From NCBI GenBank assembly GCA_958299035.1, contig CATQJL010000001.1, forward strand, positions 11,802,773-11,866,772: 64,000 bases of DNA. The letters run 5' to 3'. Under the pieces are notes generated by a model. That model ran no database searches, was not told the origin of the DNA, and saw nothing but the letters and a program-made list of their open reading frames with translations. Of this stretch, positions 13,047-24,352 are shown piece by piece. Position numbers and translations under genes: made by a program. Numbering within the stretch: position 1 is the first letter of the stretch; each line of letters begins with the position of its first letter. Source of the DNA: Cylicocyclus nassatus. Its lineage: Eukaryota > Nematoda > Chromadorea > Rhabditida > Strongylidae.

Positions 13047-13429
13047 CAGTGGCGGACCGAGGGGGAAGGGGGGGGGGGGCGCCCCCCTCGGGAATGGGTC
13101 GCGAAATTTTTGAAAATCACTTATATGGGTTGTAAAAATGCGGTTACTTTTTTATTCTTGTAAACAATTAGAATAATTTCCAAAATCTTTAAATCAAATT
13201 AACTTTGTAAAAAAAATTTTTTCCGGGACTCCAGTGGCCGTATTCATCAACGAACTCAGTGGGTTTCGGAACGTTGATGAATACGGCCACAGGGGTTGCG
13301 GACCCGCAATATCAGAAGCACCCAAAAAAATTTTTGGAGTGCGTGGCTAACGCCACGCACCTTCACTGGAAAAAAATTTTGCCGCTTCCCCCCCCCCCCC
13401 CCAGGACGGAAGTCCTGGGACCGCAACTG
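13047..13429. mobile_element. hAT-type MITE with 8-bp target duplication
   Basis: Starts CAGTGGCGGACC and ends GGACCGCAACTG, a 12-bp terminal inverted repeat with two mismatches. It is flanked by GCGGTTAT (13039-13046) and GCGGCTAT (13430-13437), an 8-bp duplication with one change, as expected for hAT elements. Long G/C homopolymers sit just inside each end. A perfect hairpin at about 13226-13287 (CCGTATTCATCAACG and complement) may be a further nested element. No coding capacity. Confidence 0.75.
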
Positions 13430-13437
13430 GCGGCTAT

Positions 13438-14692
13438 ATTTGTTCACTCAGAATTACTACCATCAATTTGCACCCCTGTATGTACCCCAGTTCTTAGAAA
13501 TATACTTTGACCGTTCCAATCTGAAAAGACTATGGGGCAAGCTAATAACTGTACGAATTGTCATGTCCGGGTCTGCTGCAGAATGTCAGTGTCTCTTTAC
13601 CGATTCACCGAACGTATCAACGCAAATCAGTCCTATCTCTTGATGTGATGCGCGTGTTTCTTCTTATTGACCTTAATGTGTTTTGGCTTGTGTTGCCTGT
13701 TTGGAACGAGTAGAAGGAATGGATTTATGTGAATGACTTCATATGCAACGTTCTTATTGAGTTTTTGTTTCTTTACTCAGAGCATTTTGAGCATTACCAG
13801 AAGTTTATTTGTGCGTACGATCTTTGAGATGTGCAGGAGTAGTTTTATTTATTGAAATCTTCAAAGCTCTCTTGCCTATGAAATAATATTGGGTGTAGGC
13901 TAGCTATATGCTTTTACAAACTCGTACCGGAACTGTCATATCTAGGCCTCTCCCCTCTAGTTTCTCTACTCATCTCTTGCCTTTGACAGATGTATACTAC
14001 TTAGCCAATTTCTTTCCTTTTTACAGTTCTTAGCTCTAATCTTATCGGCTTTTATTCAAGCATTTTTTCCAGGGTTTGTTCTTATCAACCAACCCATTTT
14101 TCTCTATGCACCATGGTCAAAATCTCATTTTTGTCGTTTTGCACATCACCCTTACTCCAACATTTACGAAAAAACTCCCATAATCAAGCAACTGTAGTCT
14201 ACTTGAAGGCTTTGTTTTTCTTCAATTGATTGTCGCTCCCTTTTTCTTGTGAGCTCTACTTTTTGCTGGTGATAAGCGCAAAAATTGTTGTGTCCCGTGT
14301 TTTAGGGATAGTTTCTGTTCTGAAGGTGTTCTACTTACAAGGAAAGGAAGGATAGTTGTGGGATAAACACCGCCTTGAGGTCTAAATGTGCAGCCAGAAT
14401 AAAATCAGCGTGACAATTTTCTTACGGCTGGAATGACTTTCGGATTACTTTGTGCAATGAATGTTCTTTATTGGAACTTATTCACTCTGCCTCATTGAAA
14501 AGCTAGGAAAAGTCAACCGCTGATTTTACACAGCTCATGCATCGAGATTTTTGCCTATGAAAAGTTTCATAACTTTTTGCTCAGAAAGAAACGCGCTGCA
14601 AATAAGAAAGGTAGAAAGGAAATCAGTGTTTCACACCCTTCAAGTCAGTGTTCATCCCATATTGATTTCGAAATAATCTTCCTTTCCTTAAT
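13438..14692. other. non-coding DNA, nothing recognised
   Basis: AT-rich with pyrimidine-rich tracts. No open frame with recognisable motifs, no RNA gene and no repeat boundary seen. Confidence 0.5.
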
Positions 14693-14694
14693 GT

Positions 14695-15563
14695 TAGGGT
14701 GATCACTAAAAAATGGGACAGTTTGATTTTTGTCAAATTTTGAGATTTTTGTTTCGATCAGCAACAAGCAGGCTGCAACGTAAACGTCGCTTATATAAGC
14801 GACCTTCGCCTATTATTCTGGCAAAACGTCAACTCTCCTCTCTCACAACCCTACGCGTTGCGCCCTGAAGAACTCGAACAGGGTTTTTTGAACCTCGCTC
14901 ATTCTACGCTGCCAAACCGTAAAGTCAAAGAGTATTTGATATACCATTCGAAAGAGCTCTTCATGCTCTTTCAAGTAGTATATGTAACATACAGAATTTC
15001 TTTCTATTTCTGGGTAAAAAAAAGCGAAATACCTGGAAAATCGCGATTTTTTGGCGCAACAAAAATCAGTAAATCAAGTTTCAGTCTGTATTTTCCGAAG
15101 ATAGATAAAATGTGAGGTAAAACTGCATATGGTTGGATAGAGCGTAAAAAGCTCTTTCAGATGGTACCTATAAAACATGCGTTTACCTGCAAACAATTGA
15201 GTAGCACGTATCTTTGTTCTCAAAGCTGCTAATGGCCATATCTCCTGAATTTGAAAGTTTACACCAGCAACCCATCGTGGGTCTGGTGACTGTACCTTCA
15301 CGCATTGCAGCAATAGTACTTTGGATGGTTTCGCATGTTTCACTGCGCAGATACTGCTCAAAGTTTATAATTAGTCAAAGTGACTAACTTTGCATTTCAG
15401 CCACTATAAAAATTATTAGTTATGTAAATGAGCTTATATAGGTATTTTCTGGAAGAGAATAATCTATTCTAACATCTATCAAAATTGGGAAGTTTAATCA
15501 TTTTTCTTTTTTGAGAAATCTACATTTATTCTCTAGGTGTCCCATTTTTTAGTGATCACCCTA
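14695..15563. mobile_element. Tc1/mariner-type MITE, TIR TAGGGTGATCACTAAAAAAT
   Basis: The left end TAGGGTGATCACTAAAAAAT followed by GGGACA is mirrored at the right end by TGTCCC and ATTTTTTAGTGATCACCCTA, a 26-bp perfect inverted repeat including TA. The roughly 870-bp interior shows partial inverted symmetry (AGAGCTC/AAAGCTCTTTC words near 14955 and 15150). Open frames inside, such as 15074-15361 minus, show no transposase motif. Confidence 0.82.
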
Positions 15564-15565
15564 AC

Positions 15566-18500
15566 AGTAAAGACAATGTTCCATGGAGTTTTATTATATT
15601 TATTACGTTGTGGTTTTTGAAAGCGAGTCAAAATTCCAAAATTCTTTTTTTATTTTCCAAACCTTGTCAGTAGTGACCACTATTTTTGAGATCCATCGCA
15701 GAATTGAGCTCAGCTGTTGTTGCCATGACTTTGCCCATGCGCATCTCTTATGGATATCTTTAACCATTCATCCTCCAGTGCATAGCTGAATGAGCATCCC
15801 TTTTCAACATAAAAATAATGTGCGGCAGGATGAGGAGATTTTTCTTAAGAAAAACACAACTTTGTGCACTCAAAAGTTTTTCAACCCCACTTGGGAACCA
15901 CATCTTTAGTTCATTTCTCTCTCTTACGACTGTAGTATTTGGTTAGCCAGAAACTTGACGCGGCGCCATTTGCTCTCACATACATACTTGACAGCTACTA
16001 TCTGCTTGTTTTTGTTGTGATGCAGTTATTGTTCATTGCTTCAAAGCCGGACGTAGAGCTAGTCTAGTATTTGTATAAGACGACATCGTATCTGAGAACT
16101 ACAGGATAAACTTGAGTTTTTATTGGATTTGGCGCCAGAGAGGGCCATCGCAGTGAAGTGTCTTGCTTGCAATAACATAAGATATATAGTAGCTATTATA
16201 CATAGAACTGGAGGGGGTCTTGAAGGCTTGAAAGTGCATCCCAAGAGACGCGCACTGCATCCCCCAATAAGAATCTCCCATAAATGACGCCTTTATAAGG
16301 ACCACCGAGGTGATTATCGTGGTGCTAATCACTTTGCACTTGGAACGCGATTGAGATTCGTCTCTTTCTTTATCGCTTGACTTCTGGCTGCCTGCTGAGA
16401 CACGACTAGAAGAAAAACGAACAAATGTCTGATTTTTTTACGCAACTGTTTCATCACTACTCTTTACTTCGGCCCCATTGTTTGCGTGTGATGTTCAAGG
16501 AATAATACCTTTTTCTTTCTGGTACTCCCAACTTGCAACTATCCATTGACCCAACCGATGATGGCTTTTTCTACGCTTTTCCGGTTTTAAATAGAGATGT
16601 GTAAAGCATTTTTATGCTCTGCCCTGTCCAGCAACTCTCTTGCGAATCTATTGGCACTCACACGAGCAGTTTTCTAAGAATGCGCTTATCTCTGATTTCG
16701 ATATTAGCAATTTTACAGCTTTATTGTCGATTTTTTGTATTCTAATTTCGTTTATGATTATCATGTGAAAATTATCAGTCATTAGAATTTTTTTTGTCTT
16801 GCATGTGATGGCATTTTTCACTATCATACTTTAGGCTGTTTCAAAATTCTTCCCATATTTTTCTTCCAAAACGCGAATGAGGATTTTCTATAGGCAAATC
16901 TCGCAGCTTTGCTGTCACAACGCTCAGTTTGTGGTTACCTTATGACTCGTGCGCAAATTTGTCTCAAAATTCACGTCGGTGCTTGAAAATTGAAAAGTGG
17001 CTTCATTTCTAGACAGAACTTCCCACCATTGTTGACGAATTGAGAAAAAAATTCTTGGCCTTGTTTTTTTTTACCTCAGTCAATGATTTTGTTGCATCAA
17101 GTACGTGCTCAAGCTGATGAGTACTCCTTCGCAATTCTTGCAGAAACGTTCTTCAAATAGTTTTTCCAGTTAAGTGTTCGTATCTAGTCCTTTTGAATTA
17201 TCTTCATAGGTTGTGTTGCTTCGTAAAATTGTTTGATCAAAAAAGCCTACGTTGTAAAATTTTCTAGAATTCTTCAAGAATGCTCAACTTACAATCATCA
17301 CTCTTTGTTATGTGTAGAAATATTCAGACTAACATTAAGCTGCACAGTAAGTTCAAGGCATAACTTTTTTCACTGAGCTGTAAAAGTTTCGTTCACGCAG
17401 CCGACCAGGTGTTGGAGCATAAGTTATGCCTATAAAAATGTTAAAGCATAAGTTAACTTTGTAAAAAAAAGTAAGCTTACGTAAATCTTGAAAATTTCGT
17501 CGATCTTCAAGATCTATCACAATTCTTGGTGAGATATGGATCGCCGCAGAAAACACAGTTCTTAATAACATACCTGAAACATATCTGTGCCCGATGTAAT
17601 TGTATAAGCTAAGAAAATCACATGTCTATCTTATTCAAAAATATCAGAAGGTGAGAACTAGTGAAATGCTGTCGCTCACTCATACAAACCTTGGGTGATG
17701 GTTGAGAATAGTTGATGCTAAAGTTGAGTGCTAAAGTGTTGTTCGATATTTGTCAGGGGTCTTGCGTAATTCAGTTTTTCTCTATCAGTTTCTTTCGGTT
17801 TCCTGTGTCTTTCTCTTCAAACCGAACATAAATCATGTTTTTCTAACTATGAGATCTTGTGGAGTCATTGCTATTTCCTTCCATTTGTGCATTATTGTGC
17901 AGGTGGAATTATTATTTGGATTTATAAGTTTTTCTTTTTTGTGTTCTGAAACTTCTATTAGAATGGTCATTATGTTCAGATCATGTACACCAGTGCCTAT
18001 TCTTTGCAATCTTTACATTTACATTATGTGGAGCACCGACTCCGCTTGACGTCATTGCAGAATATTTGAGTTTATTTTGTTCTTAGAAAAGTTTTCGCGT
18101 GATTCAAAAGAAATCCGATAGCCTATCAGATCCTACAACTGAATTCATGACTGAATTCGCAGACTAGAAGAAGATTGGCGCTTCATAGTTATCCAAACGG
18201 AACTTCCTCAATGGCTTGGCCTGGAGAAGCAAATTTCCGAAAACTGCCCTTTAAATTTCGTTGTTTTCGGTTTGTTTATAAATAGTGCTAGAGTGCGCCT
18301 ACTTGCCTGGGAATCTGTAAAATTTTCTTATATGACAGTAGTTCTAGTTCATACATTACTTTGGCAGGCTATGATCTCGCATGAAAGTGGACGAAAGTCC
18401 GCAAAAAATGGCATTTTGCGGAAAAATTTTATGTAATACAGCGCTTTATCAAAAATGAAACCGTATTGACGCTCAGAAAACGTCCAGTACTTTAGGTAAG

Positions 18501-18751
18501 TATAGGTCAATTCTAGTCTCGAGCTATGTTTTTATTTGATTTTCATGCGAGATCATGGTCTGCCACGATGGACGGCCTACTGCTATGGAAAAAATATTTC
18601 ACAAATCTTTTGGGAATAGCTAACGGCAGTGTGGTATTTTTTATGACCAAGCTCAAAATTATGAAATCGGAAGTGCCTATGTTTGGAGCATGTTTTTCCA
18701 GACAATCTAATAAAGGGTTTAGGTGATAGTTAAAAAGCACAAACCTTCTTC
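15566..18751. other. non-coding DNA, nothing recognised
   Basis: AT-rich, with short pyrimidine tracts and a small duplicated word (GCATAAGTTA) near 17419 and 17449. No gene, RNA or complete mobile element recognised. Confidence 0.5.
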
Positions 18752-18753
18752 TA

Positions 18754-19693
18754 TTAGGTTGTCCCAGAAGCTTTTTCATTTCTGAATTTTCGCTATAATA
18801 AGTCACACACTTTCTATTCTAAATAGACACCAGGACACCGTTCGATAAAGCAAATCAAGCACTATAAGATGGCGTTTATGCTTTTGCACAAGCTTCTGTC
18901 CATCTCGAGTTTTAAACCAAAATCTAAAAATTTTCTGATGCCTAGAAAGTTGAAAGTTTTTTATATCTTCGTTCAGAAAAGTCCTACAGATCTCTCACTC
19001 GCTACGCATATACGCTCCCATCATACACTCATACGTGCTATGGCCGTACTTTTTTGTTAGCTAGAAATCAAGAAACCGAAAATTTCCATGCTTTTACCAA
19101 AGTGATGCTGTGCTGTTTTTACAATAACAGTTGTATACTATAAGCCCTTGCAAGTACAATTTTTAGCTCTCTATAAGCTCCGGTTTCCGAAAAATGTTGA
19201 TTCAAGCGTGAAGAACCCGAGTGAAGAAAGCTAAATTTGATATTTCTCGTGAACCAGAGCATATAAAAGCCAAAAATCTGCGGTAGTACTTCTAAGGGCT
19301 TCTAGTATACAACTGTTAGTGTAAGAACAGCACAGCATCACTTTGTTAAAAACATAGAAATTTTCGGTTTCTTGATTTCTAGCTGATAAAAAAATACATC
19401 AACAGCACATATGAATGTCTGATGTGGAATGTATATGCGTGAGCGAGTTAGGAATCTGTAGAATTTTTTTTACGAACATATAAACAATTTTCGGTTTTCT
19501 GGGCATCCGAAAATTATTAGATTTTGGTTTAAACTCGAGATGGACCGAAGCTTGGGCAAAAGCATAAACGCCATCATATAGAGCTTGCTTTGCTCTGTCG
19601 AATTGATATCCTCATATCTATTTAGAATAAGAACTGTGTGAGACTTATTATAGCGAAAACTCAAAAAATGAAAAGACTTTTGGGACAACCTAA
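18754..19693. mobile_element. mariner-like palindromic element
   Basis: Begins TTAGGTTGTCCCAGAAG and ends with the complementary CTTTTGGGACAACCTAA, bounded by TA at 18752-18753 and 19694-19695. The arms run almost to the centre: the frame at 18869 plus and the frame at 19715 minus translate to related peptides, and the centre is flanked by AGTATACAACTGTT and its complement (about 19128 and 19302). The TTAGGTTG terminus is typical of mariner inverted repeats. The 940-bp length and palindromic form argue against an active transposase copy. Confidence 0.82.
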
Positions 19694-19748
19694 TAGTTTT
19701 TGAACGCAAAGCCACGAAACGAGGCTTAGGATTTGAGAGGTTATTGTA

Positions 19749-20944
19749 TTAGGTCATTTCAAAAGTTCGTTCGCCAGTTTTTCAAAATATCATAACTTCC
19801 TTCCTTCTTGGCGGAATTTCTCGTTTTAATTTTTGTTTGAAAGAAGAATCCTTCCTCTTTACAATAGTGTCTTTGCCATGAAATGGCGTGAGAAAGTTCA
19901 AGAGCTAGAAGCAATTGAATAAATTTACTCAAGATTGGCATTTTTTAAGCTGGGTCACGAAAAATTCCGAAAGTGTAATTATTTGATAGAGAAAATTATG
20001 CTCTTTACTATAGTGCCTTTTCCACGAATTAAAACGAAAAAGATCGAAAGCTACAAGCAGATAAAGAAAATTACTTCAATTTTGCAATTTTTGACTATGC
20101 CCAAAAAAGCCCATAAACGTCACAAAAAAGGCGGGAAAGCCAAGAACAAGGGTTTTGTAGCCTTCTCTTTCTAGCTAAGGGATTTTCGTGTCAAGGGAGA
20201 GCAATTTTGATTTTCATGGAAACGTGTAGCAAATTCCTAAAAAATCATTACTTCTCATAAGAACAGTCGTTCAACAAGGAGTTTACCTAGCTAGAAAGAC
20301 GAGAACGTAAAACATATATCTGTGTTTGTTTCGGTATTTTTTGTAAGGTTTCAAGATTTTTGGAGAGCTTTTTTGAAATTACCAAAATTTGAGTGGTTTT
20401 CTTTTTGCATTTTTAACTCTGCGACTTTTGCTTGATAGAACGAATTTGAAGGCACCGTCCACCCAAAGTGAGGGTTCACGAGATTCAATGGCATGCTAAT
20501 GTGGGCCCCCACACTAGGCCAACCCCCAAGTTTCCCCGCAAAAGATTGTTTCCGGAGCGAGAAATCCGCTCTGGAAGTTACGTGATACGTGATCCAGAGG
20601 TGGTCACTCCGCCCATTTTGCAGCTTTGGGGGCTGCGGCGCTGATATACGCCGGGCGATAACCGCGCCGCAGCCCTGCAAACTGCGCTTCCACCCGTCCC
20701 GCTTTCTCCAAAATAGGGGTTTTTGGGATTCTCGACTTCATATTCGAAATCAGGGCCTTCAGAAGGCCCGGAAGCGACAAAAACATGGAAGTCGAGAATT
20801 TGGGTGGACGGTGCCTTTAAGCCATAGCCAGAAATTACATGATCTCTTCAATCCAGTAAAAATTATCCCAGGCAAATCCAGGCAGATAGCAGAGAGTTAC
20901 GATTTTTTGGAGAACAATGCGAACGAACTTTTGAAATGACCTAA
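19749..20944. mobile_element. mariner-like element carrying a nested insertion
   Basis: Begins TTAGGTCATTTCAAAAGTTCG and ends with the complement at 20944, flanked by TA on both sides (19747-19748 and 20945-20946). A second, unrelated foldback element occupies 20446-20820 inside it. The remaining sequence has partly symmetrical arms; a Lys-rich frame near 20100 is probably accidental. Confidence 0.8.
20446..20820. mobile_element. TTAAAGGCA-family foldback MITE, copy 1
   Basis: Ends TTGAAGGCACCGTCCACCC and its near-exact complement GGGTGGACGGTGCCTTTAA, 22 bp with one mismatch counting the adjoining AAA. The GC-rich interior includes a hairpin GGGCTGCGGCGC with complement GCGCCGCAGCCC around 20630-20675. 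Inserted within the mariner-like element at 19749-20944, so it is the younger of the two. Confidence 0.8.
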
Positions 20945-20946
20945 TA

Positions 20947-23939
20947 TTTATTTTGAATTACGAAAGCACTTTTACAACAACCTAATATTATTGTCATTAC
21001 AAAAACATCCGCGCTAGAGGTAAGAAGGGTTAGATTCTACAAGTATAATTGTATTGCTTGATTAATGCCACATATCATGCAATGAAGCTTGAGTAGTCTT
21101 TGTGACTATGGGATCGAAAAATAGTGCCTAAGCTTTTCGCTTCTCACGCAATCCTAGCTTTTCGTAGGTGCACATCTCGTTATGAATTGGCTTTTTTAGA
21201 GTTGATTGCCCTAGTGAATCTTTAATGAATTGGCTTTTTTAAATTTGATTGCCTTAGTAAATCTTTAAACTTTTTAGTTCGAAAATGCAGGTCCATAATT
21301 CTGGGGTTGATCGATACAAAATGCGTAAGATCGGTAACATAAGCTAAGAGTTTTTATCACGTTAGTATACTAAAGCAAAGGGCATATTATGGAAATTTCT
21401 GTTGTGAGCATGGGGACTGTGGAATCCCAATTTGAACAATGATCCAAGTTATTCGGACTTCTTACTGCAAGTGCTTGGAATTTTGTCTGAGCAGGATAAA
21501 TAGTGATATGAAATAATAGAGGGAATAAAGGGGCTTCTAGTTGTTTCCGTTTTCACTTACTGTATTTGTTTTCATTTGGCACGAAAGATTGTCAGGATGT
21601 GATCTAGATTTGCCCATTTTCTAGTGTTTTTGTGACTGTAGGTCCTTCATAAGTCCGTACGCCCAAAACTTCAAAAAAAGCGTTTTCACTAAAATTTTTA
21701 TTACACCCAACCTCAATGGCAATTATCGGATACTTCTAAATCACAGCTGATGTGTGACTATTGCAATTTATCTAAATGAAGTGTTCAATCTATGTGAGAG
21801 ACAGACTTTTTCCAACGTCAGAATGATCAAATCTAAATTATTTTCAGAAAAGCTATTTTCTTTTTATAACGAGTATATTCCATCTATTCTGTTGCAATTT
21901 TGAGGGGCGTGTTCTTTTGACTAAAAGCAGATATATCTTTGAAAACAAAACAAATCTTAAAATGGAGACCGTTTAAAGTGGCTCGTCTAGCCATACATAT
22001 TACCTGAAAGGTAGCGTTCTGATTTCAAAGTAAGAGTGTACTCCTGCAATGAGGTGATTTTGTCAATTTTCTTTTGTCTATAAGCGTTTCTTTGGCACAG
22101 CATGTAAGCAAAAACCCAGATAATGTCGAGCAACCGGCTTAATCTTCTTGAGTGGTACAGTGGCGCCATACTGAGGATTACTGTAGTTAGCATACAGTAT
22201 ATGTAAGTTCTGCGTTTTTCTTTGGAATGCGTTTGCAATTCTTATGTGTCACAGATTTTTCGGATGTTTGAGAAACCGGGTAAACACACAGGAGCGCTTA
22301 GTAATGCAAGTTGCGCTGTGCATTTGCAAATCATAGCATCGTCCCTCATATGTTGTTCCGACCTCTCCCCCCTCCCCCCCCCCTCCTCTTCATCACACTC
22401 ATTCCAACCCACTCCCGTTGTTTTGAGTCCAGAGAGCGTCGAAGGAGGCTGATTAGCACGCGATTCTGCACTAATTTCCCATTTTTACGATTATCTACGT
22501 CGCTCTAACATGTGCTCCATAGCTACAGTATCTAGTTTTTAGTGTTCTCGATGACTCATAGGCTGACTGTCACCGTCTTTCCTCGCTTCGATGCAACGCG
22601 AGAAATCAAGGCATGATGGCACATTTGTGCTGCTCAAGCATGTAGAACCGTGGAAATGTTTAGAGAGAAAATTCTTTGTATAGTAGTACCAACCGTACTT
22701 AAAAGTTCTTTGTGATTTTCATTCACACGCAAAGTAGACAAATGTAGGAAGTAGGAGACGATTGTGATTTGTTAGACGTAGCACAAAAAAGCCTCCAAAG
22801 GCCGGCCATTCTATCGCTTTTTTTCAGTTGCGCTACCGTAATCAATTGACCCAAATGTTGTACATTAGAGTAGTTTTACTCTTTGATGGAGCTGGATAGT
22901 ACCGAATTTCGTAGTCGATTTATTTTGCAATTATTTGAATCAACTTAAACTAATCTTATGAATAGTTTCCTAAATGGAGCAATAAATGTGAAGACACTAT
23001 CTAAATGTAAAAATATTAAGGTGGCTAATAAATGGTTCGGTCGCTTTTTCTTACAAATGCTGTAGACACAATTTTTTAGCCAACCTCATAATATGATCAT
23101 ATCCTCAATGCATCTAGATTTCACCAATTTTGATCGTGGTTCAAAATCTAATCAGCTGGTAAAAACAAAAACAAGTCTTGTTTTATTCCGTTTCGTCCCT
23201 TTCCCTAAACGGAATTTACCCTCTCGGTCCAATTCTAATTTCAGATAAACAAATATTATCACCTCAACGACTTACCATCTGTCAAGGGCTTACGCGACCC
23301 TTTTTTAGTATATCTGAATTCATTTCAGACCGTTGTGCATAAACATCTGTGTGCTATCAGTTTCTTCATTATTTCCCCTTATGCATTGTTTAGTCTACAA
23401 TCCAATTTTGTTTAACCGTGCTGAGTATCATCCAGTTCTCTATAGACTAAACTTTGAAGTGTGCCGAGATTTACAATCTTGTACTTAAACATCATAAATA
23501 TTAAAGTTCCAAATTGCTCTAGATATCGTTTGAAAGTTGAAATGAGGTTTTCTCAAACACGTTGTTATCCAATTTGGCTGATTTCTTAGCTAGCACATGT
23601 CTCAGCTTCAGATTTTTATCGCGCTTATCTACAGCATTCATCCATAAATCAGAGGGTTCATCAGTGCATGTGGCGGCTAACGTCACTATTGTCATAAATC
23701 CAGATTTTATTTGCTAGACTGCCTGAGTTTTGCAAAAGTTGCTTCGTCTCTATGAATCCCTCTTTATGCAGCAATTTTGCTTTACCATTTGTCATTTGTA
23801 ATGCGCATTTATCGTCACGACCGTATCGTACGCTTATTCATTCGGGACAGTCCTTCATCCACAGAAAAGAAAAAAGTTATTTTCAGCTGACTACCGTGTC
23901 AACGTCCGTATTTACTCTGCGCCTCTCTGCTGCTCCTCA
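20947..23939. other. upstream intergenic DNA of crm-1
   Basis: No gene recognised. Contains a two-copy tandem duplication (43-bp period, 21182-21267), a C-rich run at 22365-22387 and several homopolymer tracts. GC content rises toward 23.7 kb as the crm-1 promoter region is approached. Confidence 0.5.
21182..21267. repeat. two-copy tandem duplication, 43-bp period
   Basis: ATGAATTGGCTTTTTTAGAG is followed 43 bp later by ATGAATTGGCTTTTTTAAAT, with the remainder of each unit (TTGATTGCC then TAGT/TAGTAAATCTTTA-like) conserved to about 85% by eye. Confidence 0.75.
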
Positions 23940-24148
23940 CTTCGTTCCGGCAAAAGTGGGCGTGTCCAGCGGGGCGTGACCGTGCGAGAGTGTAGAGAGC
24001 GTGCGTCCGAAGTGTAGAGCACGCTAGACGCAGACAGCATCGGAGCCGTGGTCAGAGACGCAGAGTGGGCTGAGCCGGGTGGCGGCAAGAGCGCGCGAAT
24101 GCCGGCTGCTGCTCGTCGCGGCGCACGACTCTAGCGAGGCGACTCTAA
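23940..24148 (+). promoter_or_regulatory. GC-rich promoter / 5' leader region of crm-1
   Basis: About 200 bases of strongly GC- and CpG-rich DNA directly precede the crm-1 ATG, in contrast to the AT-rich DNA upstream. It includes a GC-box/CACCC-like GGGCGTG near 23958 and repeated GTAGAG and GCGTG words. A start site here is inference from composition and position; no TATA box was recognised, and trans-splicing to a spliced leader cannot be judged from this sequence. Confidence 0.45.
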
Positions 24149-24352
24149 ATGCGACGCTGGCTGTGCTGGCTGACAGCGGCTGCGACATGTGTGGCGCTAC
24201 TCGCGCAACACTTTGCCGTATCGCCGCCGATCGTCGATTCGCAGCTACTACAGCAACACGTTCTGCAACAAGAGGATTGCCCCGAGCGATGTCCTGTATG
24301 TAAAGAACCGCTGTGCGAACATACTGTACTCGACCAATGCGGGTGTTGTCCG
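24149..24352 (+). CDS. crm-1: crm-1 exon 1: signal peptide and first half of IGFBP domain
   Basis: Encodes residues 1-68, ending exactly on a codon at CCG|GTGAGT. Residues 1 to about 23 are a signal peptide (Arg-Arg then Trp/Leu/Ala-rich). After a short spacer the cysteines run CPERCPVC, then QCGCCP at the exon end. This is the IGFBP signature GCGCCxxC with its first Gly replaced by Gln, and the last cysteine comes from exon 2. The immediately preceding triplet is an in-frame TAA, so no upstream Met can be used. The exon is markedly GC-rich against its surroundings, which opens spurious frames on both strands. Confidence 0.9.
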
